The translations under genes and the position numbers were made by a program. A model generated the notes under the pieces. The model made no database searches. It saw only the letters and a list, made by a program, of their open reading frames with translations, and had not been told where the DNA came from. A stretch of 64,000 nucleotides of DNA from Strix aluco (taxonomy: Eukaryota; Chordata; Aves; Strigiformes; Strigidae): NCBI RefSeq assembly GCF_031877795.1, contig NC_133971.1, positions 67,082,463 through 67,146,462 of the forward strand, written 5' to 3'. Below, piece by piece: positions 9,501 through 21,500 of this stretch (positions within the stretch are counted from its first letter, which is position 1; each line of letters opens with the position of its first letter).

Positions 9501-12500
9501 TGTCCAGGAGCTCCTTGTGCATCTGTGCAGGCTCCTGGCATTGTTACCTGATTTCCTCTTTGTCAGGATGCCTTGCTTCTGAGCTTGGAGGAGGTGATCC
9601 TTGAATATTAACCAGCTTTCTTGGGCCCCTCTTCCCTCCAGGGCTTTATCCCATGCTACTCTACCAAGCAGATCCCTGAAGAGGCCAAAGTCTGATCTCT
9701 TGAAGTCCAGGCTAGCGAGCTTGCTGTGTGCCCTCCTCACTGCCCTAAGGATCTTGAATCCACCATTTCATGGTCACTGCAGCCAAGGCTGCCCTTGAGC
9801 TTCACACTCCCCACCAGCCCCTCATTGTTGGCGAGAACAAGGTACAACACAGCAGCTCTCCTCATTGGCTCCTCTGTCAATTGGAGATGGAAGTTATCAT
9901 CAATGTATTGCAGGAACCTTCTGGATACCTTATGTCCTGCTGTGTTGTCCCTCCAACAAATATTGGGGTGGTTGAAGCCCTCATGAGGACCAGGGCTTGT
10001 GAACGTGAAGCTGCTCCTCTGTCTCTGTAGAGGGCCACATCGGCTCAGGTCTTCCTGCCCAATATGCAGAAGTCAAAGGCAGGGACTGGGAGTATGAAGA
10101 ACTGCCCACTGTAGAAAGACATCAGATTTGAGACCATCTGAGGAAGCTGAAGGTGCACAAGTCCATGGAACCTCATGGAATGCATCCATGGGTCCTCAGG
10201 GAACTGGCAGATGAAGTGGCTGAGCCACTTTATGGTTGGGTGGCCTGTGGCAGACCTTCACTATAACATTTCATGTCCCTGCGTTCCCTTTAATCCTGAC
10301 CCATAAACTCTCAGTTGGCTCCTCATCCATCCCCAGACAGAGCTCCATGCACTCCAGCTCATCATTGACATAGAGGGTAACCCCCCTCCTTGTCTCCCCT
10401 GCCAGTCCTTCCTAAAGAGCCTTTATTCTTCCATTCCAACACTCCAGTCATGGGAGCCATCCCACCACATCCCCGTGATGCCAATAAGGTCATACCCATG
10501 CAGGCATGTGCATGTCTCTTAACTCATGGTTTAATCCCCATGCTACGTGTGTTTGCATAGAGACATTTAAGTTGGGCCCCCAATGAAGCTGACTTGCTGA
10601 CTGGAGTGTCTGGAATTCCTTTGTACTGCTCTTCTGCTGACCTGGCCTTTTCAGACACCTTCCCTTTGACCAGGCTGATTGATGAAAAAACTACCTGCTC
10701 TTCATAGTCCCTTACCTGTAGTCCTTTGTGATACTCCTCAGATGGCTCCTGACTGGATTGCTGGTGCCCCTGTGAAACAACAGCAGTGAATAACAGTCAG
10801 TGGACTGTACGAGACTTGGTAGTCTCTTGGTGACATCCCTGGTATGAGCCCCCAGTAAGCAACACCCCTCTCTAGAAAGTGCATCAGGTTGGCAGATGGG
10901 TGCCTCTGTAACTCTCAGGAGAGAGTCGCCTACTACTATCACCCATGACCTTTTCTTAGTTACACTGGTTGTTTTACAGGGAGCAGTGATACTCACATGC
11001 TGCTTTCTAAAAATTGTCAGTAATTGTAATTGCCTTGGCAGTGAACCTAAGAAGGAGCAGTGTCGTAAAGTCCGCCTGTGGAATTCACTCCTGAGGAGGT
11101 AGTGACAAATAGCAGAATAAACTGTAACAATAATCAGACACTCAAGAGATGCAGTGATGGCACAGGCAGGGGCAAGATGAGCCAGCTGGGGACACGTTTC
11201 CAACTTCTCTCAGAAAGCAATGAAGACTTTGTGTTATGGATGGGGGTTTTACTCCCTTTGGAAAACAAGACATTTTACTGTTACATTACGCTCTTCTCTT
11301 ACCCAGAATTACAACTTTATTCTGTTGATTTTAAAGCCAAAAACCCCCAAATGCAAACCAGCATACCAAACTGATGTAGATCTTTTGCATTGTTCTGGCA
11401 CCTGCATGTTGAGGATGTATAAATTTATGCTGGGAGGGGGGTGGCTAAGCAAATGCTTTTAATAGGAAGCTCTCTACATATATTCACATTCCTTCAGTGC
11501 CTGCTGATACTTCTTTATATAATGGAACTTTATTTCCCTCAGCTGTGACTATAAGGTAAAATGTGTTCACAGGGAGTGGAAGGGTTAAACGAGACTGGGA
11601 GAGAGTTAAATATGGTACCCGCTCTTCTGCATAAAGGATATTGTATCAGCAAAGGTATGATGCAAATACATAGATTGCAACATCATACAAATACCTGAAG
11701 CTTATTTTTAATTACACTTCTAATGTTATTTTTATGAGAATTACTGAATCTCTTCCTTTTTAAAATTGTAAATGTCTGTTTCAAGCTGTCTGGAAACTCA
11801 GCAGATGTTGCTGAGTTCTCTTACTCATCTCTTACTCATCCCACATGTTTTAACCTGAAAGCTCGCCTAAGGATAATACTTTACACCCTTGTAACTGGCT
11901 TGTTTCAACAACCTTAAGTTAAAGTGGATACAGCACAAACAGCCACTTGTCACGTACTGGGGTTGGGTTTTTTTTTTTTGAAAATGAGTTTTTCAGGAAT
12001 GGAGTACTCCTGCCCTTCCTGAAAAGGAAGGAATACATCTCCATTCACGAATTTCCTCCCAGTTTCTACTCCCCTGAAGAGTCTCACATCTTCAGATTTT
12101 TCCAAAGATCTGTAGGTTTCCTATATACTTTATCTAATAGAACTTTTCTCTCCCATTACAGAATTTTTAAAACCCTTTAAAGACATTTGAGGCAGTCTTC
12201 AAATAAATTGAACAAAATACTACACTGTCTGGTGCAGGGGAGAGGCAGTGAGTTGACGATGTATGCACCTGCTTCGTAATTTTTCTGGTATGCTCTGTTG
12301 AATTAAGGTATACTAGAAAAAGCCTGTTTCTACCAGTTTGGTTCTGCTTAAAGATGTTTTACTGACACCTCCTCCCCCAGCAGTAGAGTAATATGTATAT
12401 CTTTGACCTTTCACAGACGAGTGACATACTAGAATATCCAGAGTATGCTGAGCAACAATTTAAATGCATTTATAATCAGAAACAATGCAAACCATTATGA

Positions 12501-15500
12501 TTTATTTATATTTCTGGCCTGCAGATTCAGACTGCCTCGGTGTCCATGGTGTCAGGAAGGAAGCCTTGCCTCCTCCCTTAGTTCATCTGCAGTTTTTTCA
12601 TAATGGTTTCTTTTCAGTCTCGTTAAAATAACTGCAGGAGTGTGAACATAAAAGTTCTGCAAACTCAGCAATATACTTTAAAGGAGTTATAATTTTGTGG
12701 AGATAATGAGTATCAGATAACACCTACATACAATGCTTGTTCCCTGTGGTTATGTACTTTAAAGGGAGTGCAAGAAGGCTTCCCACATCCATGTGGGAAA
12801 AGATCCATAACTTTCAAGAATCAGAATCACAAGTGATTCACTACAGTTTTTCTGTAGTTGTACTGAAATTGTATTTTAAAGGCATTTTAAAGTTGTACTG
12901 AAAGGCGTGCAGAAGGATGGGGAAAATATGATGCACTGCACTTCACCAAGTGCTGCTGCAAACTGAGTAAAACTCTAGACAAAGCGCCTGCAGAGCGAGT
13001 CTGAACAGACCCTGCCGAAGGCTGTGTCCACCTGTCTGAGGGTTGGCTGTACTGGTGTCACGAAGTGCTTGTGCAGCACGGGTCTCAGCAGCAGGGCTCA
13101 AAAGTCCTTGCACCCCAGGGGGTGCGCAAAAGAAATGAGTAAGCTTTCTCTCTGGAAGTGACTTGGGTGAGGTTTTTTTAAGATTAATTGCATCACCTGT
13201 GATGCCCTGTGGTGGGCTGTTTGGTTGACCTGGTGCAATGCATTAAGAGCTCAGTCAGGAGAGGCATGGAGGTGTGCAGCACCCAAAGCAGAATGAGCCT
13301 GCGTAGGAAAGTGCTTTTTGCTAGACAACAAAGTGTTTGTCTAGGACTACAAATTACAGCATGTCAGTATCTTAAAATGGAGTTTACTTTGGTTGTCACT
13401 TTGTTCTACTCTTACAAGAACATGAATATCAAATAGCAGTTTTCCATGGACATACACTTGTGTTTTATAACCAGTTGCAGTTTTCCAGCTTTTTTTCTTT
13501 TTGTGAACTGTTGTATAAAATAATCCCCAGAACATTTCTTTCTGCCTTCTTAATAATTATGCCTCTGGATAGATATATTCTTAGTTTTTGAAACCTGAAA
13601 ATGGTTTAACTAGTAGCCTAGAATAGAGAAGCTCTGCATCTCCCAGGACAATTTAATCCATTGTGCAAATATTTTAAAACATTTTACATTTTTATGCAGT
13701 GTATTTTGAGATTTACCTGGTGATGCTTTGTTGAAGCAGTACCCTTGACTTTAGTCTGTATGGTTGCTTAGTAATCTGTGGTTGGTTTATCTTTATCCTC
13801 ATATGGGAATGCTAAGTTTGTACCTTGTTGAAGTTCCATATCCCACTTTATGCATTAGCTTCTCCACAGACTTGTGGTGTTTTATCTCATGCTATTTGCC
13901 TACAACTCAGTTTCAGCGTTTTTGGCTACAGTAATCTGATAGTAGCTGTTAATTTGTAATTTTGTAGTTTTGTACCACTTCTTTCAGTGATTTCTGCACT
14001 GACTGAACATTCATCAGTTAAAAGGCATCTTGGTACAATAAAACCATTCCTTTGTGCAGATCTCTGACATGCCACCTATTGTTTGTTATTGAAGATGCAT
14101 CTAGAAGACGAGTTGAAAAATTAAGATTGTTCCTTTAAAATATTAACAGAAAAGGACTTAGAAGTTGTGACTTAAGGTTATAAAATCAAGTAAATATTGC
14201 AGACCTATTTTGCATAAAAATCAGACATTAAAAGTATCCTTGTTACTTTAGATTGCAATATCTTAGGGCTGTCGTTATCTTACTACAATGTTGGCACTTC
14301 TTTTTTCAGACATCATGGCCTGCTGTGCCCCTCTTACATCTAACTCTGCATGCAAAAACGGCAGCATTAGATGCCTTTCTAAGTGTTGGTGTTATCCTGG
14401 CTCTGATGGCTTCCTCCATAATGACTTCTGTAAAACAATTGTAAATTAATTTCTGTAAGGACTGTGACATGGATGATGCATTCTTAAATTCTGGCATCAA
14501 CAGCAGATTTGGAAAAATTTCTGTAGAAATTTCTTTTGCTGTGCACTTTTACATGTAAAGGCTATGGTCAAGCTAAGAAATTTGTGGAAAGATGTGCAGG
14601 AAAAACACCTATTTCCTTCTTTTTAAAAAATATATTATTTTCTTGTAAGGCCTAGAATAAGCTCTCTGTAAACATAATTTAAGGATAAGGCACATCAAGT
14701 TAAAAGAGGGGAGAGTGAGAAGGTGAAGTAGAACCAAGAGTGTCTTTATTAATTCTTCCTCAAAAAATTTCCTTAATTTTTTTTCTTTGAATAGAATCTT
14801 ACCTTGCACAGTGTTCAGCTGACTGCATTCATACAGGTTTTCCCTGTGCGATGAATAATAAGGTGCAGTTGGGACACCTTTTCTTGTGTGACTTTTGATA
14901 ATTTAAAACGCTTAAAACATAAGAGACACTAAAATACCTTTCTCCCCATGAGGAAATCAGTCCAGCTAGGACTAATAGTTGTAGCCTACAAATAATTATT
15001 GCTGTTGTAATGTGCTTAAAACATTTCAAACTGCATGCATGTTGTAGTGTATATACCAGTAAGTAAGTGTTCTTGTACAGTAATTGGTAAATTTTTATCA
15101 GCTGTGTTATCTGTCAGCAGTGTTTAGGTAAATTAAGCCCATTGCATTGTTTTAAAAGTTTTTGACTGGTATCTGCACAGTTTGAGTAAGCTATCCTTTT
15201 GAGAAAGTAGTTTGTCAAAAGGTCTCTTGAGACTAAGCAAATCAGCTGGTACCTCTATGAAGGAGTACCTCTGTGAAGCAGCAGCTTTGCTGCTTAGTTG
15301 CTTAGTTCAGCTCTTCAGCTTCTGGAGTGGGGTGCTGTGTGGGCCGTTTGTAGACACGAACTGGTATGGTCACAAAAGAGGCAGTATTCATCACTTTAAT
15401 ATACACGCGTTTATGGGGAGGCTGCAAGGGTGCAAGAAGAAGAGGTATTGCAGAGTCCATGGAAGCTTTTATAGTATGACTAGGTATGTATAAAAGAAGT

Positions 15501-18500
15501 AGTTTGCCTCACAGCGGGGTCTTAGAGATCCAAATTACTTTCAGGCTGTGTCTTCTCTCAGGAGAGATTCACTTTGAATATTTGCTTCTGTGTACCACTT
15601 GCTTACAACATTTTACTTGACCTCCCAGCTTAGCCTTTCTTCTTTTGCAATTCAGCATAGATATTTAAACTGGTTTTCTCCTTGCTAATATGCAACTCTG
15701 ATTCAGTAATGTCTCAGCTTGGAGTGGTACACTGGTACTAACTTCTAAACCCTGGCCATGATTGAGAAGTTGGATTTCCCAGTCCTACCTAGTGAGATGT
15801 GATGGTTTTGGACTGGTGTCAGATTCTCTGGAGCATAACCACAACTTTATGCTCTTTTTCTCAGAACTTCTTGTTACCCCCACCAGCCTGGTTTGCAAAC
15901 TGACTACCTGTACACTTATTTTTCTTGTCTTCCCCATAAGAACTACAACCTGTAGACTTGTAATAATTAATCACTCAGTGTGATGGCTGATTAACTGGGT
16001 ACTGATTTGGAACACAGCTGTCACCTTTTTTAACTATTTCAGCAGAAATTGCTTACCAGAGCTGCTTCAACATGTCATGTGCATTGCCCCCTCAGTGGAG
16101 ATGAAAAATCTCATTTCCTTCTCTTCCAGTCACCATCCTGCTAGATCTGTCTGGCAAACAAAGGAGCAAAAGCAGTAGCTTGTACTCTCTGGAGTGCGGG
16201 AGTGATTTCTGGAGAGCATGTTACTCCCTAAAATATATTCTCCAATTTTCTTCACTTTATTTTAAAACGTACTAGCCTTGTTAGCTGGTAAGAGAGCCAA
16301 AAATAAGTAAGCAAACTCAAACTGGAAACTCCCTTTTTTTGGCCAGTCCTTAGTTCTAAGCTTGCTAGTGCTTCATTTAATTATTCTTCACAGGCAATTA
16401 TCTGGGTTCCCATTGCAAAACTTTTGGACCCAGTCAGAGAGTATCTAAATAAATGCTGTTCATGCTGGGAAGCATGGACAGTGCAAATTGCATTTTCAAC
16501 TCATGGCAAGTCAGCCATTTTTCCAATCTGCTTTTAAATTCCATTCTGAGAAGGCAGATGCTGTGTCCTACTTTCATTCCTCTGCATGCATTGCTTCCTC
16601 TGGTGACTGGCTACTTCTTCCATATTTATGTGGTTTGCATTTCACAGGAAGCACTTCCTGCTTTTAATCTGCCTTGATAAGGCTGTATCAACTTGTGGTG
16701 TTGATGTTACACAAATGGACTAGTAATCTGACAAAGGCACCAGGTTTTTGAAGGAGTTATGTCATCTGTTCTTCAGTAGGAATTATTTGGTGTTTGATGT
16801 TCTTTGCTGGCATTTCAGAGAGCTCTGTTTTCTTTGGTTTTTAAAGTGATTACTTTTTTAAAAAGCTGTCAAGCTATTTTCAGTTTGTTTTCTAGAATGT
16901 ATTGCCCCTACTTAAAAAACAAAAACAAACAAACCCCACCAAAACCTAAAACTACGAAACCCGCCCCCCCCCCCCGCCCTTATCTGCAATACAGGCTACC
17001 TACATTATTTTCAGAGAACTGGAAAGATGCTTGTCTCAATTTAAAAAGTCTTTCTTCCCCCACTTTTCCAATCAGTTACCCTCCTGATTGCTTCACTCAC
17101 TATTTAATTATTATTTTGCTAGCTTGTCAGCAACAGTGACTCAGTCCTACAACTCAAAAAAACTGTGACCAGCCTTAAACCTAACTCATTCATGTACTGG
17201 GTAGTGCTAGTGGTTGTTTTCCATATTAATGATTGACTAACCTTTTCCTGTGCTAACTTTGATCTCTGATTTAAAACAATCTTTCTGCACCCAGATTATA
17301 GTGTCTTTTAAAAACTTAATCCCTGGTCTCTGGATGAGAGCTTCCTATATGGTCTTGGTTTTATGCATCTGGGATGTTTAGTTCAGTACCATTCAGTACA
17401 AGCCAAAGCTACAAGCTAGATAGCAAGCGTTAAAACCAGGTGCCACTCTTTTTTTTTTTTAGATCTGCTGCATGTTATGAGCTTTGGAAGGTGTTTTGCT
17501 GTGTATTGGGGAATACAGGGGCATTTTTGCCCACACCTGAGCTTCCTGTCACTGGATAGCCTCTGGTAGCAATTCTGTGTCTAGATTACAGGAATTTGTC
17601 AAAGACTTCTTGTTATCCTGCTAGAATTTCTCTGTGGCATACCTGTCAGTTATCTTCACTGCATTTGAATTCACTGTCAACTTTCAGAGATTAGTTTAGA
17701 CAGGGAAAGCTTTAAGAGGTTTAGGCTTGCTGATGGCTCCTGTTTTGTTTTACCCAACGCACCTCCCCCTATCTTGAAGTGTTTCTCTGAATAATTTATA
17801 GGGAAGCCTTGTTATGCTATCCTTCAAGAACTGTGTTAAAAATGCAGACAACTACTGTGCTAAACCAACAGTAATGGGGTAGCATTTCTGAGTGTTTCAC
17901 TATACAGCTTCATTGCGTAGCTTTTGAAATGTCTACAGCTGTGCAAGTTGCAGCATTTGGCAAAAGGAGCTAGCTTGGCCAGTACTCCCTCTTGCTCCCC
18001 CACTCCAGCCTTTTGTTAGTGAGCCCTACTTAATCTATAATCTCTTGCTCTCAAATTAGTATCTCCAAGCTTTCTTGAAAGCCATATGTCCATTGGAATT
18101 TGATGTGTGTATAGCAAATGCTTCATTTAGTACAGTTTAGCAGGGCACATCAGCACACAGCTCTGAATCTGTAGCTCTATACTTAATTCTTTAAATCTGG
18201 ATTTATTTATTTGTTTTTAGCGCAAGATTGAATGTGCACCAATAATTCAGTGAATACAGTTAGACTGTGGGTAGAAGTTTAGAAGCAGCTGCAGTGGTTT
18301 AAGTTTTTAATGCTATCTGTGGCTGCTGAAATTTTCCCTTGTGGAAAATCTCGAGGCAGAATCATCTGGCTATTAAATACATGGTTTGTGCAAACTTGCC
18401 AGACTTGACATAGGTGAGAGAAACGATTTTGCCAGCAGAAACTACCTGGACAGTACCTGGGCTGTTACTACCCAGGCAGTACCATTTCACTCAAAAGTGC

Positions 18501-21500
18501 TGAAAGCAGAAGTATAAAAAATGAAATCTATATGGAAAAGGAGCAAACACTTCCACAGACACTAGAAATTGTGAAGGGCTTATGCAGGGAAAAGGTGTAC
18601 TTCTGACAGCACAGGAAGGCTTTTCTATTTTTGCTTGATAATTGTTAACCTTTCCCCTCTAAAACTGTTGAAGTGGTGAAGCTGATTAATATATTTACTG
18701 AGACTGAAGCAATGTTTTCAAAGTAAACTGTTTGAAATATCTTTCATTATTGCTTAAACATAGCTACTTACATATCTAGACTGATGTGCTCTTTAATTTT
18801 CTGCTTGAATATTGTTTTAATAACATGACTTTTTTAAATCTTTCAAGCATTCTTAAAATGGATGACAAAGTAAGTAGATCAAATGTTAGAAATTCATATT
18901 TTAAAGTTCGAACTAGACATGTAATTACTTTGTATTATAGCAACAGTAGCAAATGCGAAGTATATGTTCATACTAATTTCCTTTATCTTCAGAAAATACT
19001 TCTCTAACCATTACATCTGAGTCTGAATTTATCTCACTCTGGAGTTGTCAATCATTTGCATTTAACAAATGTGATTCAAAGTTTTTGCAACTGAACTGTT
19101 TCAGTGTATTTTTTCTATTATTCAATGCTGAAAAGGAAATCATAGTAAAGTAGCACAGTGCCTGAAAATTAGGAACAAACTGCAGTGAAACACGGAGGTC
19201 AGTAAAAACTAGTGCTTGAACCTAAATTTTGCTGTCAACTAATTTGAATGAGTGGGGATGACTGTATCTCTGTGGGGATTTCCAGTGCTTCTGACTGAAC
19301 AGAAAACAAAGGTAGGGTAAAATTGCTCAGTTGCAACTTCTTAAGGGGCTTAAGCACAGCTTGCAAAATTTCCTATATAAGGAAATGGTTTGGTTTTAGT
19401 CTTTAGAAATCTGTATCTAAGATTTTGGCAGATTTCTGGAACAACTGTAATCTTTAGCACCAGGAAATAGAGCAGATTCTCTGGTGTGAATAGTAACGTT
19501 TGAAGCAAGTTTAGTGAAATGTCCTGCACTGAACATGCCACTTCCTCACATGGCCCTAAAATGTCATTTTTCAAGCTCATGGGTTTAGGTAATGGCCCTA
19601 TTCCCGTATCTTAGGACTTGAACTACTAAAACTTATGAGCCTGTGGCTTTACTCAAGCACCTGACTTTTAGCTCTACAATGCTAGAGTGATAACTCTTCT
19701 AGACCTGAAAAAGTTCATCCTGAGGCTTGTGCCACAGCATTCCCTCTTCTTATTTTCACTGCAGTCAGCTTGGCCTCTGCGAACACTATCGTTTAATTTC
19801 ATTTCTGCATTAATGCTATGTCAGATTTATTGTAGCATTTATTAGAAATTATAAGCCAGCATGTATTTGAAGGTAGGTTTCTACTCTTCAAAGCCCTTTT
19901 TTTTTTTTTTTTACTTCAAGATTTCTCTTTCTGCTGTGCTTGTATTTACTTACTATTCCTCCCATTTGTCCAAATTCCAACTTCAGTATTAGTTTACTGA
20001 AATAATTTGTCCCTGGTTCCAGACTTCCCATGATCTTAGCAACATGTAATCTATCTACTGTTAATTGTAGAATGAGTATAATCATCTATGAACCATTTTT
20101 TTTAAAATGAGTGTGTGCTAGGCTAGCTGTTTTCAGTGCAGCCTATGCTCTCTCCTTTGTCAGAGCTGTTGTCAGTCCTCTAGAGATTGTGCCACTTCCC
20201 TACCTCCTTCTTTGCCTCAGGGGTAAACTCTACCAGGCTTTAACTAGATCATGCTCTCTATCATTTACCCTTACTCCTACTAATAATTTATGTCTCCATA
20301 TTTGTAGTATATTAGTTTTATTTCCAAACGAGTTAAGAATGTAACGAGATCTGCTGAGGAAGGGCACTGATGTAAAGACAACCCTTTTTTTTGTCTGCCT
20401 GCATGATTATCTAAAATTTAACTAGTTTTCAGGACATGAACCTAGAATCAAGTATTTTTTCTAGAGAAAAATGCCACATTGATTTGCAATCTGAAAAGCT
20501 CATAGAAAAGCTGATTTCTGTAGTATGTTACTTGTTCTCTCAAGACATATTTGCAAAAATAAGCTTCTTTTTTACCCTAAATTTCTCTTTATGTCTTCTT
20601 TTGCTAAGGCTAGTCTGGATCCCAGGACCGAGGTACAAACAGGCATGTTTTAAACATCAGAATTACTGCAAAATTCTTAGCTTGGCCCAGATGTCTGTCT
20701 TAAATGAAAACGCTCTGATACTGTCAAGTACACTTCAGCCAACCTTGCTAATTTTCTGGGAACAGCTGTTCTGTCCTCTGGGCTACTGTCAATCTCCAAT
20801 TTATTCAAATTCTGTCATTGCAGGTTAAGACAAATAATAGCAACAAGGCCAAAAGATTAGATTGCTCTTTGTTGTTGATCCAAGCTTGTTCCAAGTTCTG
20901 TCTTGCCTAATTGCCTGCTGTGACTAATGGTTCTGTGCTTTTTCCAGTTCTGCTTCTTTCAAGATTAGTTCCAGCATCTTTGACACACTGAGTTCTTGAC
21001 CTTTTTCCCCTCCTGGCCTTTATTTCAGATTTTGCAAAGGCATGTATCAGATAGTTTCAGCTTTGTACCAGAAGCTAGCTTGATCAGCAGTAGGTAACAT
21101 GGTCTAGCTCTACAGTAAATCATATAGGCAGATAGTGCTGATGTTTATCATCTGCTCTATCATGTTTGTGGGTCAAGTTGCCCCTTGTGAGAATCCAGGC
21201 AGAATTCCTTTACACATATGAACTCATTTACAACTTTGGCTTGAACCTAAATTATCAGTGCTGGCTCCTTTTTATCTCGGGTTTTGGGTACCTAGAATTT
21301 CAGCTGAAGAAACCTAAGAAACATTACAATCAACCATTTATGCTTTTAAGTCTAATCTTGAGGTCTCAGGTTTTTGTTTTCTTTTCAAAGACTCATCTTG
21401 TATTTTCTTACAAAATAAACTGACTGGCATTTTTACAGGTCCGGATGACTCCTATTTTGTCTGGAAGAAGAACGGACAGAAGATGAATGCATGCATCACC

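Larger units (their letters stand above)
7509..11205 (-). mobile_element. Nearly full-length CR1 LINE retrotransposon
   Basis: The 3' end lies at 7509, where the minus strand ends in the avian CR1 terminus (rc of TAGAATCACAGAATGG). Going 5', the minus strand shows the RT palm block GIPQGSVLG...FADDTKL (8293-8556), the RT fingers region ending GEVPTDWK (8808-9050), upstream ORF2 sequence (9450-9740), the endonuclease block around [16 protein letters not shown] (about 10440-10480), and ORF1 with an SGNH-type esterase motif (10712-11203). Stops and frameshifts break ORF2, so the copy is inactive. At about 3.7 kb it is unusually long, because most avian CR1 copies are short 3' fragments. It lies antisense to SEMA4D. 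Confidence 0.9.
6510..21438 (+). other. SEMA4D: 15-kb intron of the secreted SEMA4D form
   Basis: Apart from the CR1 element (7509-11205) and a short older CR1 3' scrap (7308-7346), the intron is unique AT-rich sequence. I found no exon-like block, RNA gene or other repeat family. A C-rich run sits near 16963-16977. Open frames here are short and lack domain signatures. Confidence 0.6.
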
